Of a DNA stretch of 64,000 bases, positions 18,101-27,507 are shown piece after piece. The first letter of the stretch is position 1, and every line of letters begins with the position of its first letter. Both the position numbers and the translations under genes were made by a program. Under the pieces are notes generated by a model. The model had not been told where the DNA came from. It searched no databases and was given only the letters and a program-made list of their open reading frames with translations. The stretch is from Micromonospora chokoriensis (GTDB lineage Bacteria > Actinomycetota > Actinomycetes > Mycobacteriales > Micromonosporaceae). The stretch is from assembly GCF_900091505.1 (NCBI RefSeq), contig NZ_LT607409.1, forward strand, positions 6,138,001-6,202,000, read 5' to 3'.

Positions 18101-18220
18101 TGGCCGGACGTCGGCCGACTGCTGCTGTTCACGGTGCCGACCATCACGTTGTTCGCCCTCACCGCACTCGTGCTCGGTCGGGTCGTCGCCGCCTCGGTGC
18201 GTCGCAGGAGCAGCCGATGA
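15191..18220 (+). CDS. FtsX-like ABC transporter permease
   Basis: A 1009-residue permease with an N-terminal helix (about 13-37), a large extracellular domain, a first cluster of helices (about 285-500) and, after a second extracellular domain (about 530-885), a C-terminal FtsX helix group (helices near 895, 935 and 980). Such double-FtsX permeases act as mechanotransmission exporters rather than classic pumps. The start has no clear ribosome site (CATCAATG). Its stop overlaps the next ATPase by 4 nt (ATGA), so those two are translationally coupled. Confidence 0.9.
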   Translation: MLTVIWGAIAARRAQALAVLLLTVLASAAAAAAPSYVAAAGQALARYEASRATPNELRLRLADPVEYPGMPADPARTPFADRVRQLTPAGFEVVLGAQSTDVAAGRAGTVTSTLVFRAGVCERVTVSGACPRATTRGQAPEVMVSTQTAARLGVAVGDRFTFGVVPVRVAGVYQPLDVTDPFWLGAEYIRPAAAGPSGIPAVGSAEDAIFTAEAAPLTDDNAILHRSTADLYVTGHLLDTRSESDLRDAVAVVTRDGTRAGLGGGSSLPLLLDRVALQRGQLADGVTLGAGLLVLLCWLVLFVAVSSAADQRRPEQGLLLLRGVQRRRLWALAIGEHAVPVLIAIPLGCLGGVAAATLLAAHTLPARADVAVDATVIGFAAVGAVGALAAVLLAQLRMLSGSVVDLLRRVPARTRGWRATIGDVVVVSVAVAAVVQLRSGGSPSGLALVAPVAGALAAGVLLARVAMIIGAATGAALLTRGRTATGLALVQVARQPRFRPLIALLTVVVAMLAFTAATSEVASAAYTDRAVVEVGAPRVVQVDATSRSHLLKAVRTADPDGRFAMAAVVTSVSSAAGTPLLAVDSDRLATVAAWHPSYGVSLTDVARKIRPAAPGEPVYFRGQLLDMVLSATFDAEAFAGNKVRLTVTVASANGTRVVASLKDVEPDRKTYSFQVPECAQECRLTKIEIVAPVVSRQLEVRFEELRGSDEDGGREMVVLTGAQFADLTRWRLSDTSTTRASATTAALVLTVDENRRATPAAISVVDAPFPLPAYLSGSPETRLGAAYPHDGVDGTPSTASVQGLADRLPRLGGSGLVVDLEYADRLAVARQNGSEEVWLTSSAPADVLDRLRAQGLVITADRTTATVRQEFDRQGAALAVRFNLFAALAGVLIGAAGLVAMAAAEQRTRVAMLVALRRQGLPPRAVRGGYGWPVAVAAVSGGLVTVLIWLLTRSGQRLFSDGRSPVPLPDWPDVGRLLLFTVPTITLFALTALVLGRVVAASVRRRSSR

Positions 18221-19155
18221 CCGCCGCGCCGCAGGACGCGCCGACGACCGCCGCGCGGCCGGCCGGGGGTGTGGCCGTCACCTGCCACCGGCTCATCCAC
18301 ATCTACCCCAGCGCCGCCGGTGACGTCGTCGCGCTCTCGGGTGTGGACCTGCGGATCACGCCGGGCGAGATGTTGGCGCTGGTGGGGCCGTCCGGCTCGG
18401 GAAAGTCCACTCTGGTGGCGATCCTCGGCGGGCTCATGCAACCGTCCGCCGGGCGCGTGCACGTGGGCGACCACGAGCTGTCCCGGCTCTCGGCCAAGGG
18501 CCTGGCGGCCCTTCGCGGGGCCACTGTCGGCACGGTGCTCCAGGGCGCCGAACGCAACCTGCTGCCGTACGTGTCGCTGGCGCGCAACGTCTGGTTGGCG
18601 CAGCGACCCGCCGCGCGCATCGCCGGGCGCCGGCTCGATCCACCGGAGGCGGTCCTGGACCTCGTCGGCCTCGGCGGTGCCGGCGCGCGGCGGGTGGGCG
18701 ACCTGACTCCCGGGCAGCGTCAGCGGGCCGCTCTGGCGCAGGGGCTCGCGGCCGGGCCCGGGCTGCTCCTGGTCGACGAGCCGACCAGCCAGCTCGACGC
18801 GTCCGGTCGGGACGAGGTGCTCGCGGCGCTGGCCACCGTCAACGCGGAGCGGGGCACCACGGTGATCGTGGTGACCCATGACGGCGAGGTGGGTGCCCGG
18901 TTGGGCCGCGCCGTCACGATCCGGGACGGCCGGGTCGGGGCCGAGGGGCGCGGCGGGCGGGACTTCGCCGTGGTGGCCGGCGACGGCACGATCCAGTTGC
19001 CGCCCGAGATGCTGGCCCGTTTCCCGGCCGGAACGCTCTTCGAGGTCGACCACGTCGACCGGGCGGTGACGCTGCGCGCCGTCGCCACCCCGTCGTCCGG
19101 CGACCGGGACGACGGGGTGGCGGGGGTCGGCGGCGAGGCCGATCACGCAGGCTGA
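18217..19155 (+). CDS. Second ABC ATPase with atypical signature motif
   Basis: A 312-residue ATPase whose ATG overlaps the permease stop. Walker A GPSGSGKST, Walker B LLLVDEPTSQLD and switch VTHD are intact. The signature reads LTPGQRQRAALAQGL instead of LSGGQ, which changes the serine and first glycine that contact the opposing nucleotide. A C-terminal extension (about 240-312) is not part of the core fold. With the canonical ATPase at 14464-15111, it could form an asymmetric heterodimer on the single permease, with one degenerate composite ATP site. This is an inference. Confidence 0.88.
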   Translation: MTAAPQDAPTTAARPAGGVAVTCHRLIHIYPSAAGDVVALSGVDLRITPGEMLALVGPSGSGKSTLVAILGGLMQPSAGRVHVGDHELSRLSAKGLAALRGATVGTVLQGAERNLLPYVSLARNVWLAQRPAARIAGRRLDPPEAVLDLVGLGGAGARRVGDLTPGQRQRAALAQGLAAGPGLLLVDEPTSQLDASGRDEVLAALATVNAERGTTVIVVTHDGEVGARLGRAVTIRDGRVGAEGRGGRDFAVVAGDGTIQLPPEMLARFPAGTLFEVDHVDRAVTLRAVATPSSGDRDDGVAGVGGEADHAG

Positions 19156-19170
19156 ATGGGCCTTCTCGGC

Positions 19171-19320
19171 TCAGTGGGTCGGGGTGCCCCGCGCCGTGAG
19201 CCGGCGGTCGGTGGTGGACACCTGCCACTCGACTGTCACGTCGGCGCCGGCCATGCCGCCCTGCCCGTCGGCGTTGAGCAACGTCGACGAACGGCGATGG
19301 GCGGGCGCGGAATCCCCCAT
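19171..19320 (-). CDS. Possible small protein, 49 codons
   Basis: An open frame from ATG 19320 to TGA 19171-19173. Third-position GC is near 90 percent, as in real genes here, and the peptide has natural composition (NADGQGGMAGADVTVEWQ, then VSTTDRRL). It has no good ribosome site and no family I recognise. It may be a genuine small gene or the end of a decayed one. It sits between a convergent ABC ATPase and the terminator at 19343-19365. Confidence 0.35.
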   Translation of the reverse strand: MGDSAPAHRRSSTLLNADGQGGMAGADVTVEWQVSTTDRRLTARGTPTH

Positions 19321-19342
19321 GACGGAATGCCGTCCGCGCCAA

Positions 19343-19365
19343 GGCGGTCAGGTGTCCTGACCGCC
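19343..19365. terminator. Terminator between convergent operons
   Basis: GGCGGTCAGG-TGT-CCTGACCGCC is a perfect 10-bp stem with a 3-nt loop, 16 bp beyond the stop of the leftward beta-propeller gene. Confidence 0.7.
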
Positions 19366-19381
19366 CGACGAGGCCGCAGCG

Positions 19382-20368
19382 TCAGGTCAGCGGGGACGGT
19401 GACTCGGCGCCGGGGATCACCAGCTTCGGCGCGCCGGACCCGTCGGCCGGGACGCTCCACACGTCCGGCCGCCCGTCGTCCTGCCGCAGCGTGTAGGCCA
19501 GCGTGCCGCCGTCCAGCCAGGCGGCCTGGTCGTCGACGCTCGTCGTCTCGGCTGTCGCGGTGACCCGCATGGTCGCCAGGTCGAGGACCGAGAGCCGCCA
19601 CCCCTTCGCGGGATCGGCGTCGACGGCCTCCTTGAACGCAAGCCGGGTGCCGTCCGGTGACAGCGACGGACACTCGACGTTCTCCTTCACCGTCTCGACG
19701 GTGCGGGCGGCGACGTCACCCCGGACGAGGTATCTCTTACCCCCGGTCGACATGGTCGCGTAGAAGCGGTTGTCGTCGGCGGTGAAGGTGACGCCCCAGT
19801 AGTTGACGTCCGGGTGGCGGTAGCCCCGACCGTCCTTCGTGATCGCGAACTCCTCCAGCGAGGCGACGGTCGCACCGCTGCTGGTGTCGAGGATTCCGGT
19901 GCGGGTGGAGAAGCCGCTGGAGGTGTAGGAGTCGCCGCCGACGAACGTCGTCCAGGAGACCATCCGTCCACTGGCCGAGACCCGGGCCCGGTTCGGCAGA
20001 CCCGGCACGCTGATCGCCCGGGTCTCGCGCAACGCGGCGTCGAGCACGACCATCCGGTACGACCACGTGGTCTCCGGCTTGAGGCAGACACCGGTGCCGG
20101 CAGCGGCGTACACCCGCAGGCATTCCAGACCGGAGACGGTACGCGGTCCGGTCGGGTCGGCGGCGGCGACGGTGGAGACGTGCCGGTCGGTGATCGCCAG
20201 CAGGCGCGGACCGGGTGTCAGGGTGACCGCCTGATCGCCGGTGGCCGGAGGTGGCGTCGGGGTGGTCTCCGCCGCCGCCATGGCCACGTAACCGGCCGCC
20301 ACACTGCCCAGCAGCACGGCCGAGGCGATCAACACGCCGAGTTTCGCCCGGGTCGACGTCGCGGTCAT
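19382..20368 (-). CDS. Secreted or anchored TolB-like beta-propeller protein
   Basis: A 328-residue protein with an N-terminal hydrophobic leader or anchor (about 10-32) and PD40/TolB-type propeller repeats, clearest at CPSLSPDGTRLAFKE and LSVLDLATMRVTAT. Blades of this kind usually bind partners rather than catalyse. ATG 20368 overlaps the stop of the upstream MFS gene by 4 nt, so the two are coupled and perhaps work together at the membrane. No enzymatic motif is visible. Confidence 0.8.
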   Translation of the reverse strand: MTATSTRAKLGVLIASAVLLGSVAAGYVAMAAAETTPTPPPATGDQAVTLTPGPRLLAITDRHVSTVAAADPTGPRTVSGLECLRVYAAAGTGVCLKPETTWSYRMVVLDAALRETRAISVPGLPNRARVSASGRMVSWTTFVGGDSYTSSGFSTRTGILDTSSGATVASLEEFAITKDGRGYRHPDVNYWGVTFTADDNRFYATMSTGGKRYLVRGDVAARTVETVKENVECPSLSPDGTRLAFKEAVDADPAKGWRLSVLDLATMRVTATAETTSVDDQAAWLDGGTLAYTLRQDDGRPDVWSVPADGSGAPKLVIPGAESPSPLT

Positions 20369-21648
20369 GGGAGCACCTTCCGGGTGTTCAGGCGGGACGG
20401 GGAGATCAGCAGGAGCAGCGTGAGGACCAGGACCCCGGCGACGGCTGCGGCCGCCCCGCGGATCGCGGTCTCCGGCCCGAAGGCCTGCCAGGCGAGACCG
20501 AACAACACCGAGGAGACGAGGTACGCCAGGGCCTGCCCGGTCTGCACGAGTGCGATCCCGGTGGTCCGCAGCCGGGCCGGCAGGACCGGTCCGGCGAGCG
20601 CGATGAGCACGCCGTCGGTGGCCGCGTAGAACGCGCCGTAGAGCGTCAGCGTCAGCACGATCAGCGGCCAACCGTCGACCGGCCCGGCCAGCAGCAGGTA
20701 CGTCGCACCGAGAGCGACGTAGCCGCCGATCACCACGGGCAGTCGGCCGATCCGGTCGGCGAGGACACCGAGCGGGGCGGCGAGCAGCAGGTAGGCCAGG
20801 CTGGTGCCCACCGCGAGCAACGGGAACCAGCGCAGGCCGAGATCCTCCCGACGCTGCAACAACAGGTAGACGAACCCGTCGCCGACGGTGGCCAGCCCGA
20901 GCATCGCCGCGGCCAGCACGAGTCGACGGGCCGGTCCGCCACGGAACAGCCCGAGCGCCTCCCGGACGGAGACCTTCGGCTCGTCCCTGACCTCGCCCTT
21001 CACCTCGTCCGGTGGCCGCTCCCGGACGAACAGCACGAGGACGACCACCGCCAGGGCGGCGACGCAGAAGCTGGTGACGAACACCGCGTCGTACGACTGG
21101 CCGACGACCAGCAGGACCGCGAACGCGGCGAGCGGCCCGAGGAACGCTCCGAAGCTGTCCATCGCCCGGTGCACCCCGAACGCCCGACCCAACGCCTCCG
21201 GTGGGGTGGAGAGCGTGATCAGGGCGTCGCGCGGGGCGCTGCGGACCCCCTTGCCGAGCCGGTCGACGGCGATGACGGCGCCGATCGCCGGTATCGACCG
21301 GCCGGCGAGCAGGAGCCCGAGCTTCGCGACCGCCGAGAGGGTGTAGCCGACACCCGCGATCAGCTTGCGCCGCTGGAACCGGTCGGCGGCGTAGCCACCG
21401 ACGACCCGCAGGAGCGCTGTCGCGCCGGTGTGGACGCCGTCGAGCACGCCGAACGCCACCGGGCTGAGTTGCAGGCCCAGCACCAGGTAGAGCGGGAGGA
21501 CGGCGGCCACCATCTCCGCCGAGACGTCGGTGATCAGACTGACCGTGCCGAGCGCGACGACGTTGCCGCTGACCATCGCGAACCGTCGGCGTCGTGGCCC
21601 GGACTCCGAAGGGTCGGCGACCGGTCGGGAGACGGTCGACAGGTACAC
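20365..21648 (-). CDS. MFS transporter
   Basis: A 427-residue integral membrane protein with about 12 helices. It has DRFQRRK between helices 2 and 3 and ADRIGRLPV between helices 8 and 9, both variants of the MFS loop motif, plus RLGKGVRSAPRDALI, a conserved block of a drug/arabinose-type MFS branch. GTG 21648 is chosen: GAGGAG abuts the ATG at 21654 but lies 6 nt before this GTG. It is the first gene of the two-gene operon with the beta-propeller protein. Substrate unknown. Confidence 0.85.
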   Translation of the reverse strand: MYLSTVSRPVADPSESGPRRRRFAMVSGNVVALGTVSLITDVSAEMVAAVLPLYLVLGLQLSPVAFGVLDGVHTGATALLRVVGGYAADRFQRRKLIAGVGYTLSAVAKLGLLLAGRSIPAIGAVIAVDRLGKGVRSAPRDALITLSTPPEALGRAFGVHRAMDSFGAFLGPLAAFAVLLVVGQSYDAVFVTSFCVAALAVVVLVLFVRERPPDEVKGEVRDEPKVSVREALGLFRGGPARRLVLAAAMLGLATVGDGFVYLLLQRREDLGLRWFPLLAVGTSLAYLLLAAPLGVLADRIGRLPVVIGGYVALGATYLLLAGPVDGWPLIVLTLTLYGAFYAATDGVLIALAGPVLPARLRTTGIALVQTGQALAYLVSSVLFGLAWQAFGPETAIRGAAAAVAGVLVLTLLLLISPSRLNTRKVLP

Positions 21649-21757
21649 GAGCATCTCCTCAGGTCGGTAGCTGACGGTCAGCCATCGTGGCGACTGGGCG
21701 GAGAGGCGGCAAGGGTCCGTCGGGAACCGCTGGACGTGCGTCGGGTGAACATACGAC

Positions 21758-21773
21758 AAACATCGAGATGTTT
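21758..21773. promoter_or_regulatory. Palindrome between divergent MFS and phosphoesterase genes
   Basis: AAACATC-GA-GATGTTT is a perfect 16-bp palindrome, 110 bp from the MFS start and 97 bp from the phosphoesterase start. The form resembles ArsR/SmtB- or MarR-family operators. No adjacent regulator gene identifies the binder. Confidence 0.45.
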
Positions 21774-21869
21774 CACTGCCTGAGCGTACTGTTCATACGA
21801 CCGTGGCCCTTCGGACCGTCGACTCTCCTACATTCCTTGCGCTCTTCCCACGATGTGAAGGAGTCCTGG

Positions 21870-23246
21870 ATGGACATTCGATTCCCCCGTCCGCCGGTGA
21901 CGCTGGGGGTGGTCACTGTGGTCCTCGCCGCGACCGCCGCCGTCGTCGTCACCGGCGCCGGCTCTGCCTCGGCGGCGAGCGTGACGTTCACGCCGGTCGC
22001 CGACACCTACGTCCAGAGCGACACGGCCTCCACCAACTACGGCACGTCCACGCAGATCGTGGTCGACAACTCCCCCGTACGGCGGTCGTTCCTGCGCTTC
22101 ACAGTGAGCGGCGTCAGCGGCACGGTGACCAGCGCCAAGCTGCGCCTGCGCACGATCAGCGGCAACAGCGGCAGCGACGCCGGTGGCACGTTCCGCCGGA
22201 TGTCCAACACGACCTGGTCGGAGACCGGCACCACCTGGAACAACCAGCCGGCCATCGACGGCGCCACGCTCGGCACGGTCGGCGCGGTCAGCGGCAACAC
22301 CTGGTACGAGGTCGACGTCACGACTGCGGTGACCGGCAACGGCACGTACAGCTTCGGTGCGACCTCGGCCAGCGGTGACGGCGCGTACTACGACACCCGC
22401 GAGAGCGGCGCGGACGCCCCGCAACTGGTGGTCACCACCGGGACCACGACGCCTCCGTCCGGCGACCCGGTGTTCGTCGGCGCGGGTGACATCGCCGACT
22501 CCGGCTCCGGCGACAGCGCCACCGCCGCGTTGCTCGACAGCATCTCCGGCACGGTCTTCACCACCGGCGACAACGTCTACGACAGCGGCACCGCGTCGCA
22601 GTTCAGCACCTACTACGAGCCCACCTGGGGGCGGCACAAGAGCCGCACCCGCCCGTCGCCGGGCAACCACGACTACAACACGTCGGGCGCGACCGGCTAC
22701 TACAACTACTTCGGTACGTCCGCCGGCCCGAGCGGCCGCGGCTACTACTCGTTCGACCTCGGCAACTGGCACATCGTGTCGCTGAACTCGAACATCAGCA
22801 TGTCGGCGGGGTCGACGCAGGAGCAGTGGCTGCGTGCCGACCTGGCCGCCACCAGCAAGCCGTGCACGATGGCGTACTGGCACCACCCGCTGTTCACGTC
22901 CAGCTCCAACCACGCCCCGTCGACGTCGACGCGCCCGCTGTACCAGGCGCTCTACGACTACAACGCCGACGTCGTGGTGTGGGGGCACAACCACGTGTAC
23001 GAGCGGTTCGCCCCGATGAACCCCTCCGGTGGCGCCGACAGCAGCAGGGGTCTGCGCAGCTTCGTCGCCGGCATGGGCGGCGCGAGCCACTACGGCTTCG
23101 GCACGATCCAGCCCAACAGCGAGGCGCGTAACAGCTCGGCGTGGGGCGTCCTGAAGTTCACCCTGCACTCCGGCAGCTACGACTGGCAGTTCGTGCCGGT
23201 GGCCGGGCAGACGTACAGCGACAGCGGCACCGGCACCTGCCACTGA
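21870..23246 (+). CDS. Secreted metallophosphoesterase with N-terminal DNRLRE/CBM96-like domain
   Basis: A 458-residue exported enzyme starting at ATG 21870 after AAGGAG. A signal peptide (1-36, ending ASAA) precedes a beta-sandwich DNRLRE/CBM96-like domain (about 37-195, with SFLRFTVSGV and TTWNNQPAIDG). The calcineurin-like phosphoesterase domain (about 205-455) shows all metal motifs: GAGDIADS, GDNVYDSG, GNHDY, YWHHPLF and GHNHVYER. It probably hydrolyses phosphate esters outside the cell, for example organic phosphate or nucleotides. Purple-acid-type versus alkaline-type activity cannot be told from sequence. Confidence 0.9.
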   Translation: MDIRFPRPPVTLGVVTVVLAATAAVVVTGAGSASAASVTFTPVADTYVQSDTASTNYGTSTQIVVDNSPVRRSFLRFTVSGVSGTVTSAKLRLRTISGNSGSDAGGTFRRMSNTTWSETGTTWNNQPAIDGATLGTVGAVSGNTWYEVDVTTAVTGNGTYSFGATSASGDGAYYDTRESGADAPQLVVTTGTTTPPSGDPVFVGAGDIADSGSGDSATAALLDSISGTVFTTGDNVYDSGTASQFSTYYEPTWGRHKSRTRPSPGNHDYNTSGATGYYNYFGTSAGPSGRGYYSFDLGNWHIVSLNSNISMSAGSTQEQWLRADLAATSKPCTMAYWHHPLFTSSSNHAPSTSTRPLYQALYDYNADVVVWGHNHVYERFAPMNPSGGADSSRGLRSFVAGMGGASHYGFGTIQPNSEARNSSAWGVLKFTLHSGSYDWQFVPVAGQTYSDSGTGTCH

Positions 23247-23255
23247 CCGCGCGAT

Positions 23256-23283
23256 CCCGCTGCACCGCTCGCGGTGCAGCGGG
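23256..23283 (+). terminator. Terminator of the phosphoesterase gene
   Basis: A 13-bp perfect inverted repeat (CCCGCTGCACCGC and its complement) with a tiny loop starts 9 bp after the stop. Confidence 0.85.
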
Positions 23284-23379
23284 GTCCCTCCCGCCCCTCG
23301 CTCCACGACCCACGCCCACCCTGGACGCCGCACCCCAGGCCGCCGATTCACGCGCACGCCCGGAACTCCCGGCTCCCGC

Positions 23380-23765
23380 TCCGTCCCCGGCCCGGCTTTC
23401 GCCCTGGCGCCGGCCCTCGCCCTGGTTCCTGGTCCTGGCCCCGGCCCCGGCCCCGGCCCCGGCCCCGGCCCCGGTCCCGGCCCACGATCTCGGGCCGGGC
23501 CCCGGTCCCGGTCCTGGTCCCGGCCCCGGTCCCGGCCCACGATCTCGGGCCGGGCCCCGGTCCCGGTCCTGGTCCTGGCCCCGGTCCCGGCCCTGGCCCC
23601 GGTCCTGGCCCCGGTCCTGACCCCGGTCCTGACCCCGGTCCTGGCCCCGGTCCTGGTCCTGGTCCTGGTCCTGGTCCTGGTCCTGGTCCTGGTCCTGGTC
23701 CTGGTCCTGGCCCTGGCCCCGGTCTTGGTCCTGGCCCACGATCTCGGGCCGGGCCCCGGTCCTGC
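23380..23765. repeat. GC-rich hexamer array with a repeated 28-bp cassette
   Basis: About 390 bp built from GGCCCC/GGTCCC/GGTCCT hexamers. The purest part, 23649-23708, is exactly ten GGTCCT units. A cassette beginning CCCACGATCTCGGGCC occurs at 23481, 23536 and 23735. Both strands give long open frames of Pro-Gly repeats, but I see no ribosome site, signal or conserved domain and treat them as by-products of the repeat. Such arrays are prone to slippage. Confidence 0.85.
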
Positions 23766-24590
23766 AACCCCCGGGCCCGCGACCCCAGGATCCGTGACCG
23801 TGCGGCCCACGACGTGCCCTCGGGCCTCACGACCTCAAGCCCCTGCGCGGAAGTCCGGCGAGCGCCCCACACCCGGGTCGCGGTGGGCAGGGATGACTTC
23901 CGTGGCTCGCTGTAGACCTGCCCCAGATCTGGGGCGGCCGCAGTTCAACTGGCGGTTGCTCCGGAAAGGGACATACCAGGCATTCAATCGAAACGGCCCA
24001 CTCGATCACGGTCATCCGTGCCACCCCCGGCGAGATCTTGGACAGTTTCCGTTCCGCGCGAACGGAAACTGTCCAAGATCTCGAAAAACGCGGCGACCGA
24101 CGACGCCATTTGCCCGCCAAACGCCCGAACGGTGGGCCGGCCCGGCGACCGGCAGTGGGCCGGCCCGACAGCCGGGCAGTCGGCCACCCGGCGACCGCGC
24201 GGGTGGGCCACCCCGCCGCCCGCGCAATCGGCTACCCCAAGCGGCCGCACGACAGGCCAGCCCCGGAACACCGCACGATGGGTCGGCGCACGACAGCGAC
24301 CAGGACCAATTGCCTAGATGTCACCCGCACCGCAGGTTCACCGGTCACACGCGCGACACCACGGCAAGGCCGGTCCCGGTCGAACCCTTTGCGAGGTCGC
24401 GGCCCATATATGGGGCAGCTATACAGGGCCGCACCCGAAGGGGTGGACCCGAGCCCGGCGAGCCAGTTCCGGCATCCCACGGCCAGCAGCCGGCCGCCCG
24501 CGACGCCCGCGGTCGAAACGGATCGGGCGACCGGCCTCGGCACCGCTGGAGGATCGGCACCGCACGGGACGGCACCCCGCCAAGCGACAT
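23766..24590. other. Gene-free stretch with palindromes
   Basis: No coding frame with convincing composition. It contains a 16-bp perfect palindrome at 23920-23935 (GCCCCAGATCTGGGGC), a 24-bp-arm palindrome at 24031-24083, and a 12-bp palindrome CCCATATATGGG at 24403-24414. A low-complexity run of GGGCCGGCC-like words lies at about 24130-24220. It may be a decayed segment or an insertion-tolerant zone before the sugar island. Confidence 0.6.
24031..24083. repeat. Long perfect palindrome, 24-bp arms
   Basis: The left arm 24031-24054 (starting CGAGATCTTGGACAG) is exactly complementary to 24060-24083, with a 5-nt CGCGC loop. It is far from any gene end and has no T-run on either transcribed side, so it is unlike a routine terminator. 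It may be a dispersed REP-like element. Confidence 0.85.
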
Positions 24591-24621
24591 GTGCCCCCAC
24601 CCGCGGAGCGGGCAGGGGCAC
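24591..24621 (-). terminator. Terminator of the ChvE-type sugar transporter operon
   Basis: GTGCCCC pairs with GGGGCAC and, after a small internal loop, CCCGC pairs with GCGGG. It lies 20 bp past the permease stop. Confidence 0.7.
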
Positions 24622-24641
24622 ACGTGCGTACGGTCCAGGCG

Positions 24642-25888
24642 TCAGCGGGCGGTGCCGGCCCGACGCTTGTTGTAGACGTCGAAGGCGACCGCGACGAGCA
24701 GGACGAGGCCCTTCACCACCGACTGGGTCGACTGGTCGATGCCCATCAGCTGCATGCCGTTGCTCATCACCGCCATGATCAGACCGCCGACCATCGCGCC
24801 CACCACGGTGCCGACACCACCGGTGACCGCCGCGCCGCCGATGAAGGCCGCGGCGATCGCGTCCAGCTCGAACATGTTGCCGGCAGCGGGTTGGGCGCCG
24901 TTGGACCGCGAGGAGTAGATGACGCCGGCCACCGCGGCCAGGAAGCCCATGTTGACGAACATCCAGAAGTTGACGGTCCGGACCTTCACCCCGGACAGCG
25001 CCGCCGCCGACAGGTTGCCGCCGATCGCGTAGACCTGGCGACCGAAGACGGTACGCCGGGTGACCAGGCCGTAGACCAGCACGAGGACCGCGAGGATGAT
25101 CAGCACGATCGGCAGACCGCGGGCGTGCGCCAGCTGCCAGGCGAAGTACATGATGACCGCGCCGACCAGCACGACCCGGGCCACGAACAGCGGGAACGAC
25201 TCCACGTGCTGCTGGTAGCGGATGCGCGCCACGCGGGTGCGGAAACCGCTCACCGCGTAGCCGGCCACCGCGACGGCGCCGATCAGCAGGGTGAAGGCGT
25301 CGAAGCCGTTTCCGCCGAGCAGGCCGTTGAGGAAGCCCGCCGCGACCTTCTGGTATTCGGCCGGGAACGGCGACAGCGAGATGTTGTCGAGCACCCGCAG
25401 GGTGAGGCCCCGGAACAGCAGCATGCCCGCCAGGGTCACGATGAAGGCCGGAATGCCGGCGTACGCCACCCAGAAGCCGTGCCACGCGCCGACCGCGATG
25501 CCGACGGCGAGCGCCGCCAGAACGCCGATCCACCAGGGGTGACCCTGCTGGATCACCAGGACGGCGGAGACCGCTCCGGTCAGCGCGACGACCGATCCGA
25601 CCGACAGGTCGATGTGGCCGCCGATGATCAGGATGACCATCCCGATCGCGAGCACCAGGATGTAGGAGTACTGGAGGACGATGTTGGTGATGTTGCCGGG
25701 GCTCAGCAGCACCCCGTCGGTCAGGATCGCGAAGAGCCCGACGATGACGACCAGTGCGACGTAGATCCCGCTCTGCCTCAGGTTGTTCAACACCAGCGCG
25801 CGTAGGTCGCTCGTCCCGCTGTGCAGGGCGGCGGCGGGCGCGCTGTCCGGGGGCGTCGGGCGCTCCGTCGAAGGGGTCTTGATGTCGG

Positions 25889-25892
<4 letters not shown>
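24642..25892 (-). CDS. mmsB: Multiple-sugar ABC transporter permease (GguB/MmsB type)
   Basis: A 416-residue polytopic permease of the BPD_transp_2 family, with about 10-12 helices. It has GGHIDLSVGSVVALTGA and FIVTLAGMLLFRGLTL, conserved in RbsC/XylH-type ribose/xylose/galactose permeases, and NFWMFVNMGFLAAVAGVIY near the end, typical of the longer GguB/MmsB branch. Its ATG overlaps the stop of the ATPase gene by 4 nt. With the ATPase and binding protein it forms a high-affinity monosaccharide importer. In related systems the substrates are L-arabinose, D-xylose, D-galactose and D-glucose; arabinose or galactose is favoured here by context. Confidence 0.92.
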
Positions 25893-27427
<1,535 letters not shown>

Positions 27428-27467
27428 GGTCACTGTCCTCTGTCAGGTCGGACGCGGTACGCCACGG

Positions 27468-27500
27468 CGTCGGGCCCGGCGGAGACCGCCGGGCCCGACG
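27468..27500 (-). promoter_or_regulatory. Intercistronic hairpin after the sugar-binding protein gene
   Basis: A perfect 15-bp stem (CGTCGGGCCCGGCGG and its complement) with a 3-nt AGA loop lies 7 bp after the binding-protein stop and before the ATPase start. Such hairpins commonly protect upstream mRNA or terminate partially, giving more binding protein than membrane components. Confidence 0.75.
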
Positions 27501-27507
27501 AGTGGCT

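Noticed and set aside
23380..23765. CRISPR array
   Set aside because: The repeats are contiguous or irregularly spaced hexamers without unique spacers of constant length, and no cas genes are near.
23274..23915. Long Pro-Gly repeat proteins on both strands
   Set aside because: They arise from the hexamer array, lack start signals and recognisable ends, and exist equally on both strands.
24031..24083. Simple terminator for the phosphoesterase gene
   Set aside because: A proper terminator already sits at 23256-23283 and this palindrome is nearly 800 bp past that stop with no T-run.
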